NCBI GenBank assembly: GCA_030672485.1
Contig: DAOVGH010000006.1
Coordinates: 1 to 11,064 of the forward strand
Direction of reading: 5' to 3'
Source: Desulfobacterales bacterium
GTDB taxonomy: Bacteria > Desulfobacterota > DSM-4660 > Desulfatiglandales > B25-G16
DNA length: 11,064 nt
The notes beneath the pieces were generated by a model. That model made no database searches, was not told the DNA's origin, and worked only from the letters and a program-made list of their open reading frames with translations. The translations under genes were made by a program, and so were the position numbers. Below, one piece after another: positions 1 through 6,638 of this stretch. Position 1 is the first letter of the stretch; each line of letters opens with the position of its first letter.

Positions 1-2019
1 ATACTGGGTTTAATAATTGCCTATTTCATATATGTTTATGTCAAAAAACATCCCAATGGAAGCCAGGTAATGAAGGATCTGGAGGATATGATCCATTCTG
101 GTGCCATGGCCTTTTTGAAGAAAGAATATTCAGTTCTATTGGTTTTTATAGCCATTGTTTTTCTTATTCTTGGATATAGTATATCCTGGAGGACGGCTAT
201 TGCCTTTGTGACTGGAGCATTCTGCTCTATGTTAGCTGGATATTCAGGTATGAGCGCTGCTACCAAAGGTAATTCGCGAACAGCAGATGCCGCTAATAAA
301 TATGGGCAGGCTAAGGCCCTTAACATCTCTTACTTTTCCGGCTCGGTAATGGGCCTTTCCGTAGCCGGTCTCGGTCTACTTGGGCTTGGTTTCTGGTTCT
401 GGTATTATGGAGGTGACCCGGAAACTGCCAAGTACATTAATGGCTTTGCTATGGGAGCAAGTTCTATTGCTCTATTTGCGAGGGTTGGTGGTGGTGTATT
501 CACAAAGGCAGCGGATGTAGGAGCCGATCTGGTAGGAAAGGTGGAAGCTGGCATCCCTGAAGATGACCCCCGAAATCCCGGAGTTATTGCAGACAATGTG
601 GGTGACAATGTTGGTGATATCGCTGGAATGGGGGCGGACATATTTGAATCCTATGTTGGTTCTGTAATTGCCACCATCGCAATTGGAGCCACCTTATCTA
701 TTACGCCTGAGTTTCTTGATCAGTTTCCCGTTCTAAAAGGGTTGTCCCCGGTAGAAGTAAAGGTAAAGTATATGGCCATGCCCATCCTTGTTGTTATGGC
801 AGGATTACTGAGCTCCTTTGTGGGCATATTCTCTATCAAGGTCTTTCAGGCCGGAAACCCGGCAAGTGCACTCAGGTATACGACCTTTGTGGCAGCCGCT
901 ATTTTCCTTGTCCTGACTGCTATCATTACAAATTCTATTGGTATGCCGTGGGGGGCATTCTGGGCTATTCTTTCCGGTCTTCTCTGCGGCATTGCAATCG
1001 GCCTTTTGGCAGAGTATTATACCTCTGGTCCGCCGATCAGGCGTATTGCCCGCCAATCCGTTACCGGCCCTGCTACTGTAATCATCGCGGGTCTTGCTGT
1101 CGGCATGCAATCCACCTATCTCCCCGTACTCGGTATCTGTGCGGCCACATTTGTTGGATTTAAGGCAGCGGGGATTTACGGTGTTGGCCTCTCTGCAGTG
1201 GGAATGCTGGCAACGGTTGGTGCCACGATGACGGTCGATGCATATGGGCCCATAGCAGACAATGCTGGAGGTATATCAGAAATGTCAGGCCTTGGCCCTG
1301 AAACCAGAAAGATAACGGATAGCCTTGACGCCCTTGGCAACACTACTGCTGCCATAGGTAAAGGTTTTGCTATAGGTTCAGCTGCTTTGACTGCACTGGC
1401 CTTATTCGTTGCATACACCCAGGCAGCTGGTCTGAAAATAATAGATATGAAAAACCCCATGGTAGTAATTGGGGTCTTTATCGGCGGCATTGTACCCATG
1501 CTTTGTGCAGCCATGACAATGACCTCAGTGGGTAAGGCTGCCTTCAGTATAGTGGAAGAGATACGACGTCAGTTCAGGGAGATCCCCGGGCTTCTTGAGG
1601 GAAAAGAGGGAGTTAAGCCAGATCCGGCGACCTGTGTGTCCATCGCAACCGGGGCAGCCCTTAGGAGGATGGTGGGACCCGGCCTGGTTGCTGTTCTTAC
1701 TCCTGTGGCGGTAGGTTTCCTTTTGGGAAAGGAGACCCTGGGCGGAATGCTTCTCGGCGCCACAGCAATGGGTGTGTTTCTTGCCCTATTTATGGCCAAT
1801 GCAGGTGGTGCCTGGGATAACGCCAAAAAATACATAGAATCAGGTAACTTAGGCGGTAAAGGCAGTGATAACCATAAGGCTGCTGTGGTTGGTGATACAG
1901 TTGGTGATCCTTTCAAGGATACCTCTGGGCCAGCGATGAATATCCTGATCAAATTGATGGCGGTTGTGTCCCTTGTAATTTCACCAGTATTACCTGTGAT
2001 TGGTTTGTTCTTGAGATAA
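1..2019 (+). CDS. hppA: Membrane-bound ion-translocating pyrophosphatase (5' truncated by window edge)
   Basis: Integral membrane pyrophosphatase (M-PPase), which hydrolyses PPi to two phosphates and pumps Na+ and/or H+ out of the cytoplasm. The frame is open from base 1 to the stop at 2017-2019 (672 residues visible). The first visible residues form the end of the first membrane helix, so only a short N-terminus is missing and the ATG at 70 is internal. Numbering from base 1, the substrate motif D-x7-K-x-E is D172/K180/E182, followed by the acidic DNVGDNVGD stretch. A second acidic cluster (GDNHK, then GDTVGDPFKDTSGP) lies near the C-terminus. A450 and G453 in GNTTAAIGKG are the pair typical of K+-dependent enzymes (K+-independent ones carry Lys and Thr there). 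E216 in DIFES is at the helix-6 position seen in Na+-pumping members; plant-type H+ pumps have Gly there and a Glu four residues later. The family assignment is certain; the ion specificity is inferred. Confidence 0.96.
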   Translation: MLGLIIAYFIYVYVKKHPNGSQVMKDLEDMIHSGAMAFLKKEYSVLLVFIAIVFLILGYSISWRTAIAFVTGAFCSMLAGYSGMSAATKGNSRTADAANKYGQAKALNISYFSGSVMGLSVAGLGLLGLGFWFWYYGGDPETAKYINGFAMGASSIALFARVGGGVFTKAADVGADLVGKVEAGIPEDDPRNPGVIADNVGDNVGDIAGMGADIFESYVGSVIATIAIGATLSITPEFLDQFPVLKGLSPVEVKVKYMAMPILVVMAGLLSSFVGIFSIKVFQAGNPASALRYTTFVAAAIFLVLTAIITNSIGMPWGAFWAILSGLLCGIAIGLLAEYYTSGPPIRRIARQSVTGPATVIIAGLAVGMQSTYLPVLGICAATFVGFKAAGIYGVGLSAVGMLATVGATMTVDAYGPIADNAGGISEMSGLGPETRKITDSLDALGNTTAAIGKGFAIGSAALTALALFVAYTQAAGLKIIDMKNPMVVIGVFIGGIVPMLCAAMTMTSVGKAAFSIVEEIRRQFREIPGLLEGKEGVKPDPATCVSIATGAALRRMVGPGLVAVLTPVAVGFLLGKETLGGMLLGATAMGVFLALFMANAGGAWDNAKKYIESGNLGGKGSDNHKAAVVGDTVGDPFKDTSGPAMNILIKLMAVVSLVISPVLPVIGLFLR

Positions 2020-2111
2020 GGATGGTGAAATGTCAACAAAGCTGCCCTATTTAGGAAACAAGGGGTTTTCTCGATTGAATATCTAACCACTTAAGTTAAA
2101 AGGAGGTAACA

Positions 2112-2615
2112 ATGTTTAAGGTAGGGGATATGGCGGTGTATCCGGCACATGGTGTTGGGGTTATTGAGAGAATTGAGAATAGGGAAGTTTCAGGTTGCCA
2201 GGAAGACTTCTATGTCATGAGAATACTTGAAAACAATATGATTATCATGATCCCATCTTCAAACTCTGCAAATGTCGGACTAAGGCAGATAATAAACCAG
2301 AACGAGGTGTCAAAGATTTTCTCCATACTTAAGAAGAGGGATAGATCCGTAGATGGTAATCAGACCTGGAACAGACGTTATAGGGATTACAGGGAAAAAT
2401 TTAAGAGCGGCTCTGTCTTTGAGGTTGCAGAAGTCTATCGCGATTTAACTACAATAAAGCAGGATAAAGAGCTATCCTTTGGAGAAAGAAAGATGCTGGA
2501 TACAGCCCGAAGTCTGCTTATAAAGGAGATCTCCCTTGCTAAGAACATGAAGGAAGAGGATGTGGAAAGAGATATTCGATCGAACCTTTTCGTACAAACG
2601 CAGGATAAACAGTAA
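2112..2615 (+). CDS. carD: CarD/CdnL-family RNA polymerase-binding transcription regulator
   Basis: 167-residue CarD/CdnL-like protein. Family members bind the RNA polymerase beta subunit through an N-terminal Tudor-like domain (shared with Mfd/TRCF) and stabilise open promoter complexes, notably at rRNA promoters. The N-terminus (MFKVGDMAVYPAHGVGVIE) is the classic start of this domain and runs to about residue 70. The helical C-terminal part contains W86 in TWNRRYRDYREK, matching the conserved Trp that in mycobacterial CarD wedges into the promoter minor groove. The start is fixed by a full Shine-Dalgarno sequence, AAAAGGAGGT ending at 2107, five bases from the ATG. The strong site suggests high expression. 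It lies 92 nt after hppA and 20 nt before the pseudouridine synthase gene, so it is probably co-transcribed with the latter. I see no C-terminal DNA-binding extension like that of Myxococcus CarD; the size fits CdnL. Confidence 0.93.
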   Translation: MFKVGDMAVYPAHGVGVIERIENREVSGCQEDFYVMRILENNMIIMIPSSNSANVGLRQIINQNEVSKIFSILKKRDRSVDGNQTWNRRYRDYREKFKSGSVFEVAEVYRDLTTIKQDKELSFGERKMLDTARSLLIKEISLAKNMKEEDVERDIRSNLFVQTQDKQ

Positions 2616-2635
2616 GACTCACGTAATAGAACATT

Positions 2636-3616
2636 GTGGCAAAAGGCGGGGAGACAACCTTTATCTTCCATCAATCATCAGAAGATCTCGATGTAAGGCT
2701 CGACAAATTTCTCTCTGCTAAAGAGGGCTTGGATTTATCAAGGGCCAGGATTCAGAACCTAATCAAGATCGGTGCAGTAACAGTTAATGGTGAGCGAAAA
2801 AGACCTCGTTATCAGCTAAGACCTGGAGACAGGATAAAGATCTTATTTTTGCCCGCATCGGCGTCTTTAGAGGCATCTGAGAACATAGACTTTGACCTTC
2901 TTTACGAAGATAACTCGATTTTGGTAGTCAACAAACCTCCAGGTCTGGTAGTTCATCCTTGTTCAGGCCATAATAAAGGAACCTTGGTCCACGGTCTTCT
3001 CCGTAAGTGCGCTAGTCTCTCTTGTTTTAGTGGTTCGATAAGGCCGGGGATTGTCCATAGGCTCGATAAGGATACATCAGGCGTGATGGTAGTAGCGAAA
3101 AATGACCGGGCCCAAAATTTACTGGCTAACCAATTCAAAAAAAGAGAGGTAAAAAAGAGATATTTGGCCCTTGTCCATGGCCATGTAGAAAAAAAGAAGG
3201 GAATAGTAGATTTACCTATCAAGAGGCACCCAGTAAAAAGAAAAAGAATGGCTATCTCCCTTTTAGAGGGTAGAATGGCTAGAACCGAGTGGGAGGTTAT
3301 ATCTGTCTTTCCCCTTGGCTTTTCACTCTTGGGAATAAGCCCCTATACGGGTAGAACTCACCAGATAAGAGTTCACATGGCATATGTGGGTTATCCGGTG
3401 GTAGGTGATAATTTGTACGGATACGGGAAAAGGTGGTGGAAACAACGATCTCCTGCGATTAGAGAGGCCCTTACCTTAGTAAAGAGGCAGATGCTGCATG
3501 CGGAATTGCTGGGATTCATTCATCCCGATTCATTGAGGTATGTAGAATTCGAGGCGCCCCCTCCAATGGACATGGGCTACCTACTAGAATGGCTGCATGA
3601 GAATCAAGAATTATAA
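2636..3616 (+). CDS. rluD: RluA-family 23S rRNA pseudouridine synthase, RluD-like
   Basis: 326-residue pseudouridine synthase that isomerises uridine in structured RNA. RluD modifies U1911/1915/1917 of helix 69 in E. coli 23S rRNA, and this protein has the same length as RluD. An N-terminal S4 RNA-binding domain spans roughly residues 17-75 (DVRLDKFLSA, RARIQNLIKIGAVTVNG). The catalytic domain begins near residue 85 (LLYEDNSILVVNKPPGLVVHP) and holds the motif HRLDKDTSG, with D144 as the expected nucleophile. The conserved TGRTHQIRVH stretch follows. The start is GTG at 2636: an in-frame TAG lies at 2627-2629 and no ATG exists in the N-terminal part of the frame. No Shine-Dalgarno sequence is evident, so translation may depend on coupling to carD, whose stop is 20 nt upstream. 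The RluD-versus-RluC/RluA site specificity is inferred from length and S4 domain only. Confidence 0.9.
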   Translation: MAKGGETTFIFHQSSEDLDVRLDKFLSAKEGLDLSRARIQNLIKIGAVTVNGERKRPRYQLRPGDRIKILFLPASASLEASENIDFDLLYEDNSILVVNKPPGLVVHPCSGHNKGTLVHGLLRKCASLSCFSGSIRPGIVHRLDKDTSGVMVVAKNDRAQNLLANQFKKREVKKRYLALVHGHVEKKKGIVDLPIKRHPVKRKRMAISLLEGRMARTEWEVISVFPLGFSLLGISPYTGRTHQIRVHMAYVGYPVVGDNLYGYGKRWWKQRSPAIREALTLVKRQMLHAELLGFIHPDSLRYVEFEAPPPMDMGYLLEWLHENQEL

Positions 3617-3641
3617 ATATCACGGGGAACTTGGAAACCCC

Positions 3642-3670
3642 TTGACATGAAGGGATTGGACCTGTAAACT
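3642..3670 (+). promoter_or_regulatory. Probable sigma70-type promoter for rho
   Basis: TTGACA at 3642-3647 is a perfect -35 hexamer. It is followed after exactly 17 bases by TAAACT at 3665-3670, which matches 4 of 6 positions of TATAAT including the key second A and final T. It lies in the only long spacer before rho, 26 nt after the rluD stop. Transcription would begin near 3677 and give a leader of about 230 nt. Not experimentally known; a chance match is possible but the site and position fit well. Confidence 0.55.
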
Positions 3671-3798
3671 TAGACAGATATATCCACAAGAAATGCATTT
3701 CCTGCTATATTAGGCTGTTAATCCATTCATCTTTGAAGGTCTACTTGATAATCGGCGTTTACTCATAATTCTCAGGAATAAGGAGATAATAATAAAGT

Positions 3799-3815
3799 AC
3801 CTCATTCTCAGAGGT
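3799..3815 (+). promoter_or_regulatory. Small hairpin in the rho leader covering a GAGGT element
   Basis: ACCTC (3799-3803) can pair with GAGGT (3811-3815) across a 7-nt loop. The 3' arm resembles a Shine-Dalgarno sequence, and an ATG (3817) opening a 24-codon frame follows one base later. The spacing is too short for an ideal ribosome site, so function is uncertain. Confidence 0.3.
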
Positions 3816-3832
3816 TATGGGCCACATTCCTA

Positions 3833-3856
3833 TTTTTTGGCGAGGCGTCCAAAAAA
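3833..3856 (+). promoter_or_regulatory. AT-rich inverted repeat in the rho leader
   Basis: TTTTTTGG (3833-3840) and CCAAAAAA (3849-3856) are perfect 8-bp complementary arms around the 8-nt loop CGAGGCGT. It lies about 50 nt before the rho start. It is not a standard intrinsic terminator for the + strand, because no U-run follows the stem. It could act as RNA structure or as a symmetric protein-binding site. Confidence 0.4.
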
Positions 3857-3907
3857 GATGGAAGAATAATAATGAATATATCCAAACTTAGAGAGGTGTA
3901 TTAAGGG

Positions 3908-5155
3908 ATGAACTTGGTTGAGCTTAAGAGGAAAGATATAGGTGAATTGATAGATATGGCTAAGACATTCAAAATTGAAGGCGCTTCTGGTTTGCGGAAA
4001 CAGGATCTCATTTTCGATATTCTCCAGGCCCAAACAGAACAAAATGGCATCATTTATGGAGAAGGGGTGTTGGAGATTCTACCAGATGGCTTTGGTTTTC
4101 TTAGGTCGCCGGATTCCAACTACCTTCCCGGGCCAGACGATATGTATGTCTCGCCATCCCAGATCAGAAGATTTACCTTAAGGACAGGGGATACTGTTTC
4201 GGGACAGATAAGACCACCAAAGGAAGGGGAAAGATATTTTGCCTTACTAAAGGTAGAGCATATCAACTATGGAGACCCGGAAACAGCCGCAGATAAGATA
4301 CTCTTTGATAACATGATCCCTCTTTACCCCACAGATCGAATTAAGTTAGAAAAAGACCCCGATAACCTCTCAACAAGGATTATGGATCTAATGACCCCGG
4401 TAGGCAAAGGACAAAGAGGATTGATCGTATCTCCCCCCAGAACAGGAAAGACAATGCTTCTTAAGGACATTGCAAATGCAGTGACAGCAAACCATAGGGA
4501 TATATATAAAATAGTCCTCCTGATCGATGAGAGACCTGAAGAGGTCACAGATATGGCCCGCTCTGTGGAGGCTGAAGTTATTAGCTCAACCTTTGATGAA
4601 CCTCCTCAACGTCACGTACAGGTAGCTGAGATGGTTTTAGAAAAGGCCAAGAGGCTCGTCGAGCACAAAAAGGACGTCTTTATCCTCTTGGATAGTATTA
4701 CTCGTTTGGCTAGGGCCTATAATACGGTAGTTCCACCGAGTGGCAAGATTTTGTCTGGAGGCGTTGATTCAAATGCCCTTCACCGGCCTAAGAGATTTTT
4801 CGGGGCAGCAAGGAACCTTGAAAATGGAGGAAGTCTAACTATTATCGCCACCGCCTTGATTGATACAGGAAGCAGAATGGATGAGGTAATCTTTGAAGAG
4901 TTCAAGGGGACCGGTAATATGGAGGTCAATCTCGACAGAAAACTGAGCGACAGGCGAATATTCCCCGCCCTTGACATCAACCGTTCAGGGACAAGGAAGG
5001 AGGAACTCTTGATTGACAAAGAAGTTCTCAACCGTATCTGGATCCTACGTAAACTTCTTGCCCCTCTAACACCGGTTGATACCATGGAATTCCTACTAGA
5101 GAAAATAAAGGGAACGAAGAACAATAAAGAGTTCTTGGCATCAATGAATCAATGA
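3908..5155 (+). CDS. rho: Transcription termination factor Rho
   Basis: 415-residue hexameric RNA helicase that loads on untranslated C-rich RNA and releases RNA polymerase using ATP. The full E. coli-type architecture is present without insertions. The Rho_N helical domain spans residues 1 to about 45 (MNLVELKRKDIGELIDMAKT), followed by the cold-shock-like primary RNA-binding domain to about 120 with GFGFLR at 62-66. The RecA-like motor fills the rest: Walker A SPPRTGKT (K181), LIDERPEEV with catalytic E211, Walker B FILLD (D262), Q-loop SGGVDSNALHRPKR (283-296), R-loop FKGTGN (332-337), and arginine-finger region NRSGTRKEE (R363). The ATG is preceded by GAGGTG (3893-3898) at 9-nt spacing, and the protein start aligns with E. 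coli Rho. It probably has its own promoter at 3642-3670. No sign of truncation or transfer. Confidence 0.98.
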   Translation: MNLVELKRKDIGELIDMAKTFKIEGASGLRKQDLIFDILQAQTEQNGIIYGEGVLEILPDGFGFLRSPDSNYLPGPDDMYVSPSQIRRFTLRTGDTVSGQIRPPKEGERYFALLKVEHINYGDPETAADKILFDNMIPLYPTDRIKLEKDPDNLSTRIMDLMTPVGKGQRGLIVSPPRTGKTMLLKDIANAVTANHRDIYKIVLLIDERPEEVTDMARSVEAEVISSTFDEPPQRHVQVAEMVLEKAKRLVEHKKDVFILLDSITRLARAYNTVVPPSGKILSGGVDSNALHRPKRFFGAARNLENGGSLTIIATALIDTGSRMDEVIFEEFKGTGNMEVNLDRKLSDRRIFPALDINRSGTRKEELLIDKEVLNRIWILRKLLAPLTPVDTMEFLLEKIKGTKNNKEFLASMNQ

Positions 5156-5204
5156 TTTAAGTTTTTGTGTTTCTTGTGTTTCTTACCTTAATTTTAGGCA
5201 TTTT

Positions 5205-5221
5205 ATCAGCCTAAGGCTGAT
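5205..5221 (+). terminator. Candidate terminator hairpin after rho
   Basis: ATCAGCC (5205-5211), loop TAA, GGCTGAT (5215-5221) form a perfect 7-bp stem 50 nt after the rho stop, followed by TTTAG. The U-tract is short, so it would be a weak intrinsic terminator at best; it could instead be a leader structure of rpmE. Confidence 0.35.
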
Positions 5222-5233
5222 TTAGCTCACTTT

Positions 5234-5275
5234 AGGCCTGCCCTCAACGCTCTCGCTTGCGAGGCAGGCGGGCCT
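5234..5275. repeat. GC-rich palindromic element (REP-like candidate) before rpmE
   Basis: AGGCC/GGCCT outer arms (5234-5238 with 5271-5275) and TGCC/GGCA inner arms (5239-5242 with 5263-5266) pair around a 20-nt apical part, leaving a 4-nt bulge. Alternatively GCCTGCC (5236-5242) pairs perfectly with GGCAGGC (5263-5269). A smaller TCGC/GCGA stem sits in the apex (5253-5262). It is far more GC-rich than the flanking AT-rich spacer, which suggests an inserted palindromic repeat unit or a terminator followed by TTTATAACTTTT. Whether it recurs elsewhere in the genome cannot be seen here. Confidence 0.4.
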
Positions 5276-5313
5276 TTATAACTTTTAGTCTCTAATGATT
5301 GGAGCCTTGGAGT

Positions 5314-5547
5314 ATGAAGAAAGATATTCACCCGCCCTTTCAGAAGGCAATTGTTCACTGTGCCTGCGGTAGCGAGTTTGAAGCCTTTTCCACGGTGAAA
5401 GAGATCACAGTCGAGATATGTTCCCAGTGTCACCCTCTCTTTACCGGGCAACAAAAGATTGTCGATTCCGGGGGACGTGTTGACCGTTTCAGACGTAAGT
5501 ACCATAAGATCGGGGAAAATGGCACAGGTAAGAAGAAGAATAAATAA
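5314..5547 (+). CDS. rpmE: 50S ribosomal protein L31, zinc-binding type
   Basis: 77-residue bacterial L31, a late-assembling protein of the large subunit that bridges to the 30S head. It begins MKKDIHPPFQKAIVHCACGS, as expected for the family. Four cysteines, C16 and C18 (CAC) plus C36 and C39 (CSQC), form the zinc site of the C+ type. HPLFTGQQKIVDSGGRVDRFRRKY is the standard core. The C-terminal tail is Lys/Gly-rich and slightly longer than the usual total of about 70 residues. The start chosen is ATG 5314, with GGAG at 5301-5304 nine bases upstream; the in-frame TTG at 5299 would add five non-conserved residues and is unlikely. It is followed 14 nt later by prfA, the common rpmE-prfA-prmC order. 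A zinc-free C- paralogue could exist elsewhere in the genome. Confidence 0.95.
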   Translation: MKKDIHPPFQKAIVHCACGSEFEAFSTVKEITVEICSQCHPLFTGQQKIVDSGGRVDRFRRKYHKIGENGTGKKKNK

Positions 5548-5561
5548 AAAAATAATTGATT

Positions 5562-6638
5562 ATGTTCTCGCAAATTGAAGAGGTAGAGAGACGGTTTAAT
5601 ACCCTGGAAAACGAACTGAGTAGGCAGGAGGTTATTCAGCATCAAAGCCTCTATCAGGAATACCTAAAAGAGCATTCTAGTCTTCTGCCTATTGTGGATA
5701 CCTTCCGCAAGCTCAGATCAACAAAAGAGAAGATTAAAGATACCCAAACCCTCCTTAATGATCCTGACAGGGAGATAAGGGAGCTGGCTCAGACAGAAAT
5801 AGCCAGATTGAAGGATGTGCTAACGAACCTGGAACATGAAATGGAGCTCTTGCTCGTTGCCAAGGATCCAAAGGATGAAAAGAACATCATTCTCGAAATA
5901 AGGGCAGGTACTGGTGGGGAAGAGGCGGCACTCTTTGTTGCAGATCTCTTTAGGATGTACGGCTACTATATGGAAGACAAAGGCTGGAAAATGGATATTC
6001 TGAGTCAAAGCCCGACAGGTCTGGGCGGTTTTAAGGAAATCATCGCTCTGATAGAGGGGGAAAAGGTATACAGTCGACTAAAGTATGAAAGCGGGGTTCA
6101 CAGAGTACAGAGGATACCGGAGACAGAGTCAAAGGGTCGAATACATACTTCAGCTGTCACGGTAGCAGTGCTGCCTGAGGCCGAGGAGGTGGATGTATCA
6201 ATTAATCCGGCTGACCTCAAGATAGATGTATTTAGATCCTCCGGCCCGGGAGGGCAGAGTGTCAACACTACCGATTCGGCTGTGAGAATCACACATATTC
6301 CCACTGGATCGGTGGTCTCTTGCCAGGACGAAAGATCTCAACATAAGAACAAGGCCAAGGCCATGAAGATCTTACGATCTCGTCTTCTTCATCAGCAAGA
6401 GGAAGAACAACGCGCTCAGTTATCTGAGGATCGAAAAAATATGGTAGGCAAGGGAGACAGAAGCGAAAAAATAAGAACTTACAACTACGTCCAGAATAGA
6501 GTAACCGACCATAGAACCGGATTGACGATCTATAGACTTGAGGACCTTCTGCGCGGTCAACTTGACCTCATCCTCCATCCCCTTCTAGCTCATTTTAAGG
6601 CTGAGTCCAAAAAGGGCAGACCAACCCAATTGTCATGA
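5562..6638 (+). CDS. prfA: Peptide chain release factor 1 (RF1)
   Basis: 358-residue class I release factor that recognises UAA and UAG in the ribosomal A site and triggers peptidyl-tRNA hydrolysis. The N-terminal helical domain spans about residues 1-105 and is followed by IRAGTGGEEAALF (113-125). The stop-codon reading tripeptide is P186-E187-T188 (P-x-T, RF1 type rather than the SPF of RF2) within HRVQRIPETESKGRIHTS. The catalytic GGQ (G230 G231 Q232) lies in SSGPGGQSVNTTDSAVRI, and Q232 is the residue methylated by PrmC. The start is ATG 5562; an in-frame TTG at 5556 is less likely because MFSQIEEVE matches usual RF1 starts. The Shine-Dalgarno signal is poor in an A-rich stretch, which suggests coupling to rpmE 14 nt upstream. 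The stop overlaps the prmC start by 4 nt. Confidence 0.97.
   Translation: MFSQIEEVERRFNTLENELSRQEVIQHQSLYQEYLKEHSSLLPIVDTFRKLRSTKEKIKDTQTLLNDPDREIRELAQTEIARLKDVLTNLEHEMELLLVAKDPKDEKNIILEIRAGTGGEEAALFVADLFRMYGYYMEDKGWKMDILSQSPTGLGGFKEIIALIEGEKVYSRLKYESGVHRVQRIPETESKGRIHTSAVTVAVLPEAEEVDVSINPADLKIDVFRSSGPGGQSVNTTDSAVRITHIPTGSVVSCQDERSQHKNKAKAMKILRSRLLHQQEEEQRAQLSEDRKNMVGKGDRSEKIRTYNYVQNRVTDHRTGLTIYRLEDLLRGQLDLILHPLLAHFKAESKKGRPTQLS

Larger units (their letters stand above)
3617..3907 (+). promoter_or_regulatory. rho 5' leader region (291-nt intergenic)
   Basis: The longest non-coding stretch of the window. Beyond the promoter it contains GGGG/CCCC arms (3624-3641), a hairpin ACCTC-7 nt-GAGGT (3799-3815), and an AT-rich hairpin TTTTTTGG-8 nt-CCAAAAAA (3833-3856). 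It also holds three short ATG frames: 6 codons at 3693, 24 codons at 3817 and 10 codons at 3872. A near-repeat of ATTCTCAG occurs on both sides of 3790. The middle part (about 3715-3780) is pyrimidine-rich with few G residues. E. coli rho also has a leader with a short ORF (rhoL) and is autoregulated by Rho, so a comparable arrangement is plausible here, but that is inference. Confidence 0.45.
5156..5313 (+). other. rho-rpmE spacer rich in inverted repeats
   Basis: This 158-nt spacer contains, in order: a tandem duplication of TTGTGTTTC (5165-5173 and 5174-5182); TTAGGC (5194-5199); a compact hairpin (5205-5221); a second TTAGGC (5232-5237); and a GC-rich palindrome (5234-5275). GCCTAA at 5209-5214 is complementary to both TTAGGC copies, so alternative foldings are possible. 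No ORF of interest is present. It most likely ends the rho transcript and/or forms the rpmE leader. Confidence 0.5.

Noticed and set aside
2053..2071. Inverted repeat AGGAAAC/GTTTTCT between hppA and carD as an hppA terminator
   Set aside because: One wobble pair, low GC and no following U-tract; too weak to call.
1569..2090. Minus-strand frame of 173 codons opposite the 3' end of hppA
   Set aside because: It overlaps a highly conserved part of the pyrophosphatase and encodes no recognisable protein.
3693..3713. Six-codon ATG frame early in the rho leader
   Set aside because: Very short, with no convincing ribosome site; expected by chance.
4435..4460. Arg in place of E. coli Lys181 in the Rho P-loop (SPPRTGKT)
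   Set aside because: The essential GKT is intact and PPRTGKT is a common variant among bacterial Rho proteins.
5257..5282. TATAAC at 5277-5282 as the -10 box of an rpmE promoter with TTGCGA as -35
   Set aside because: The -10 match is good, but the spacing to TTGCGA is only 14 bases and no better -35 is present.
6117..6125. PET instead of PAT in the RF1 stop-codon recognition motif
   Set aside because: The RF1 consensus is P-x-T and PET occurs in ordinary RF1 proteins, so it is not unusual.
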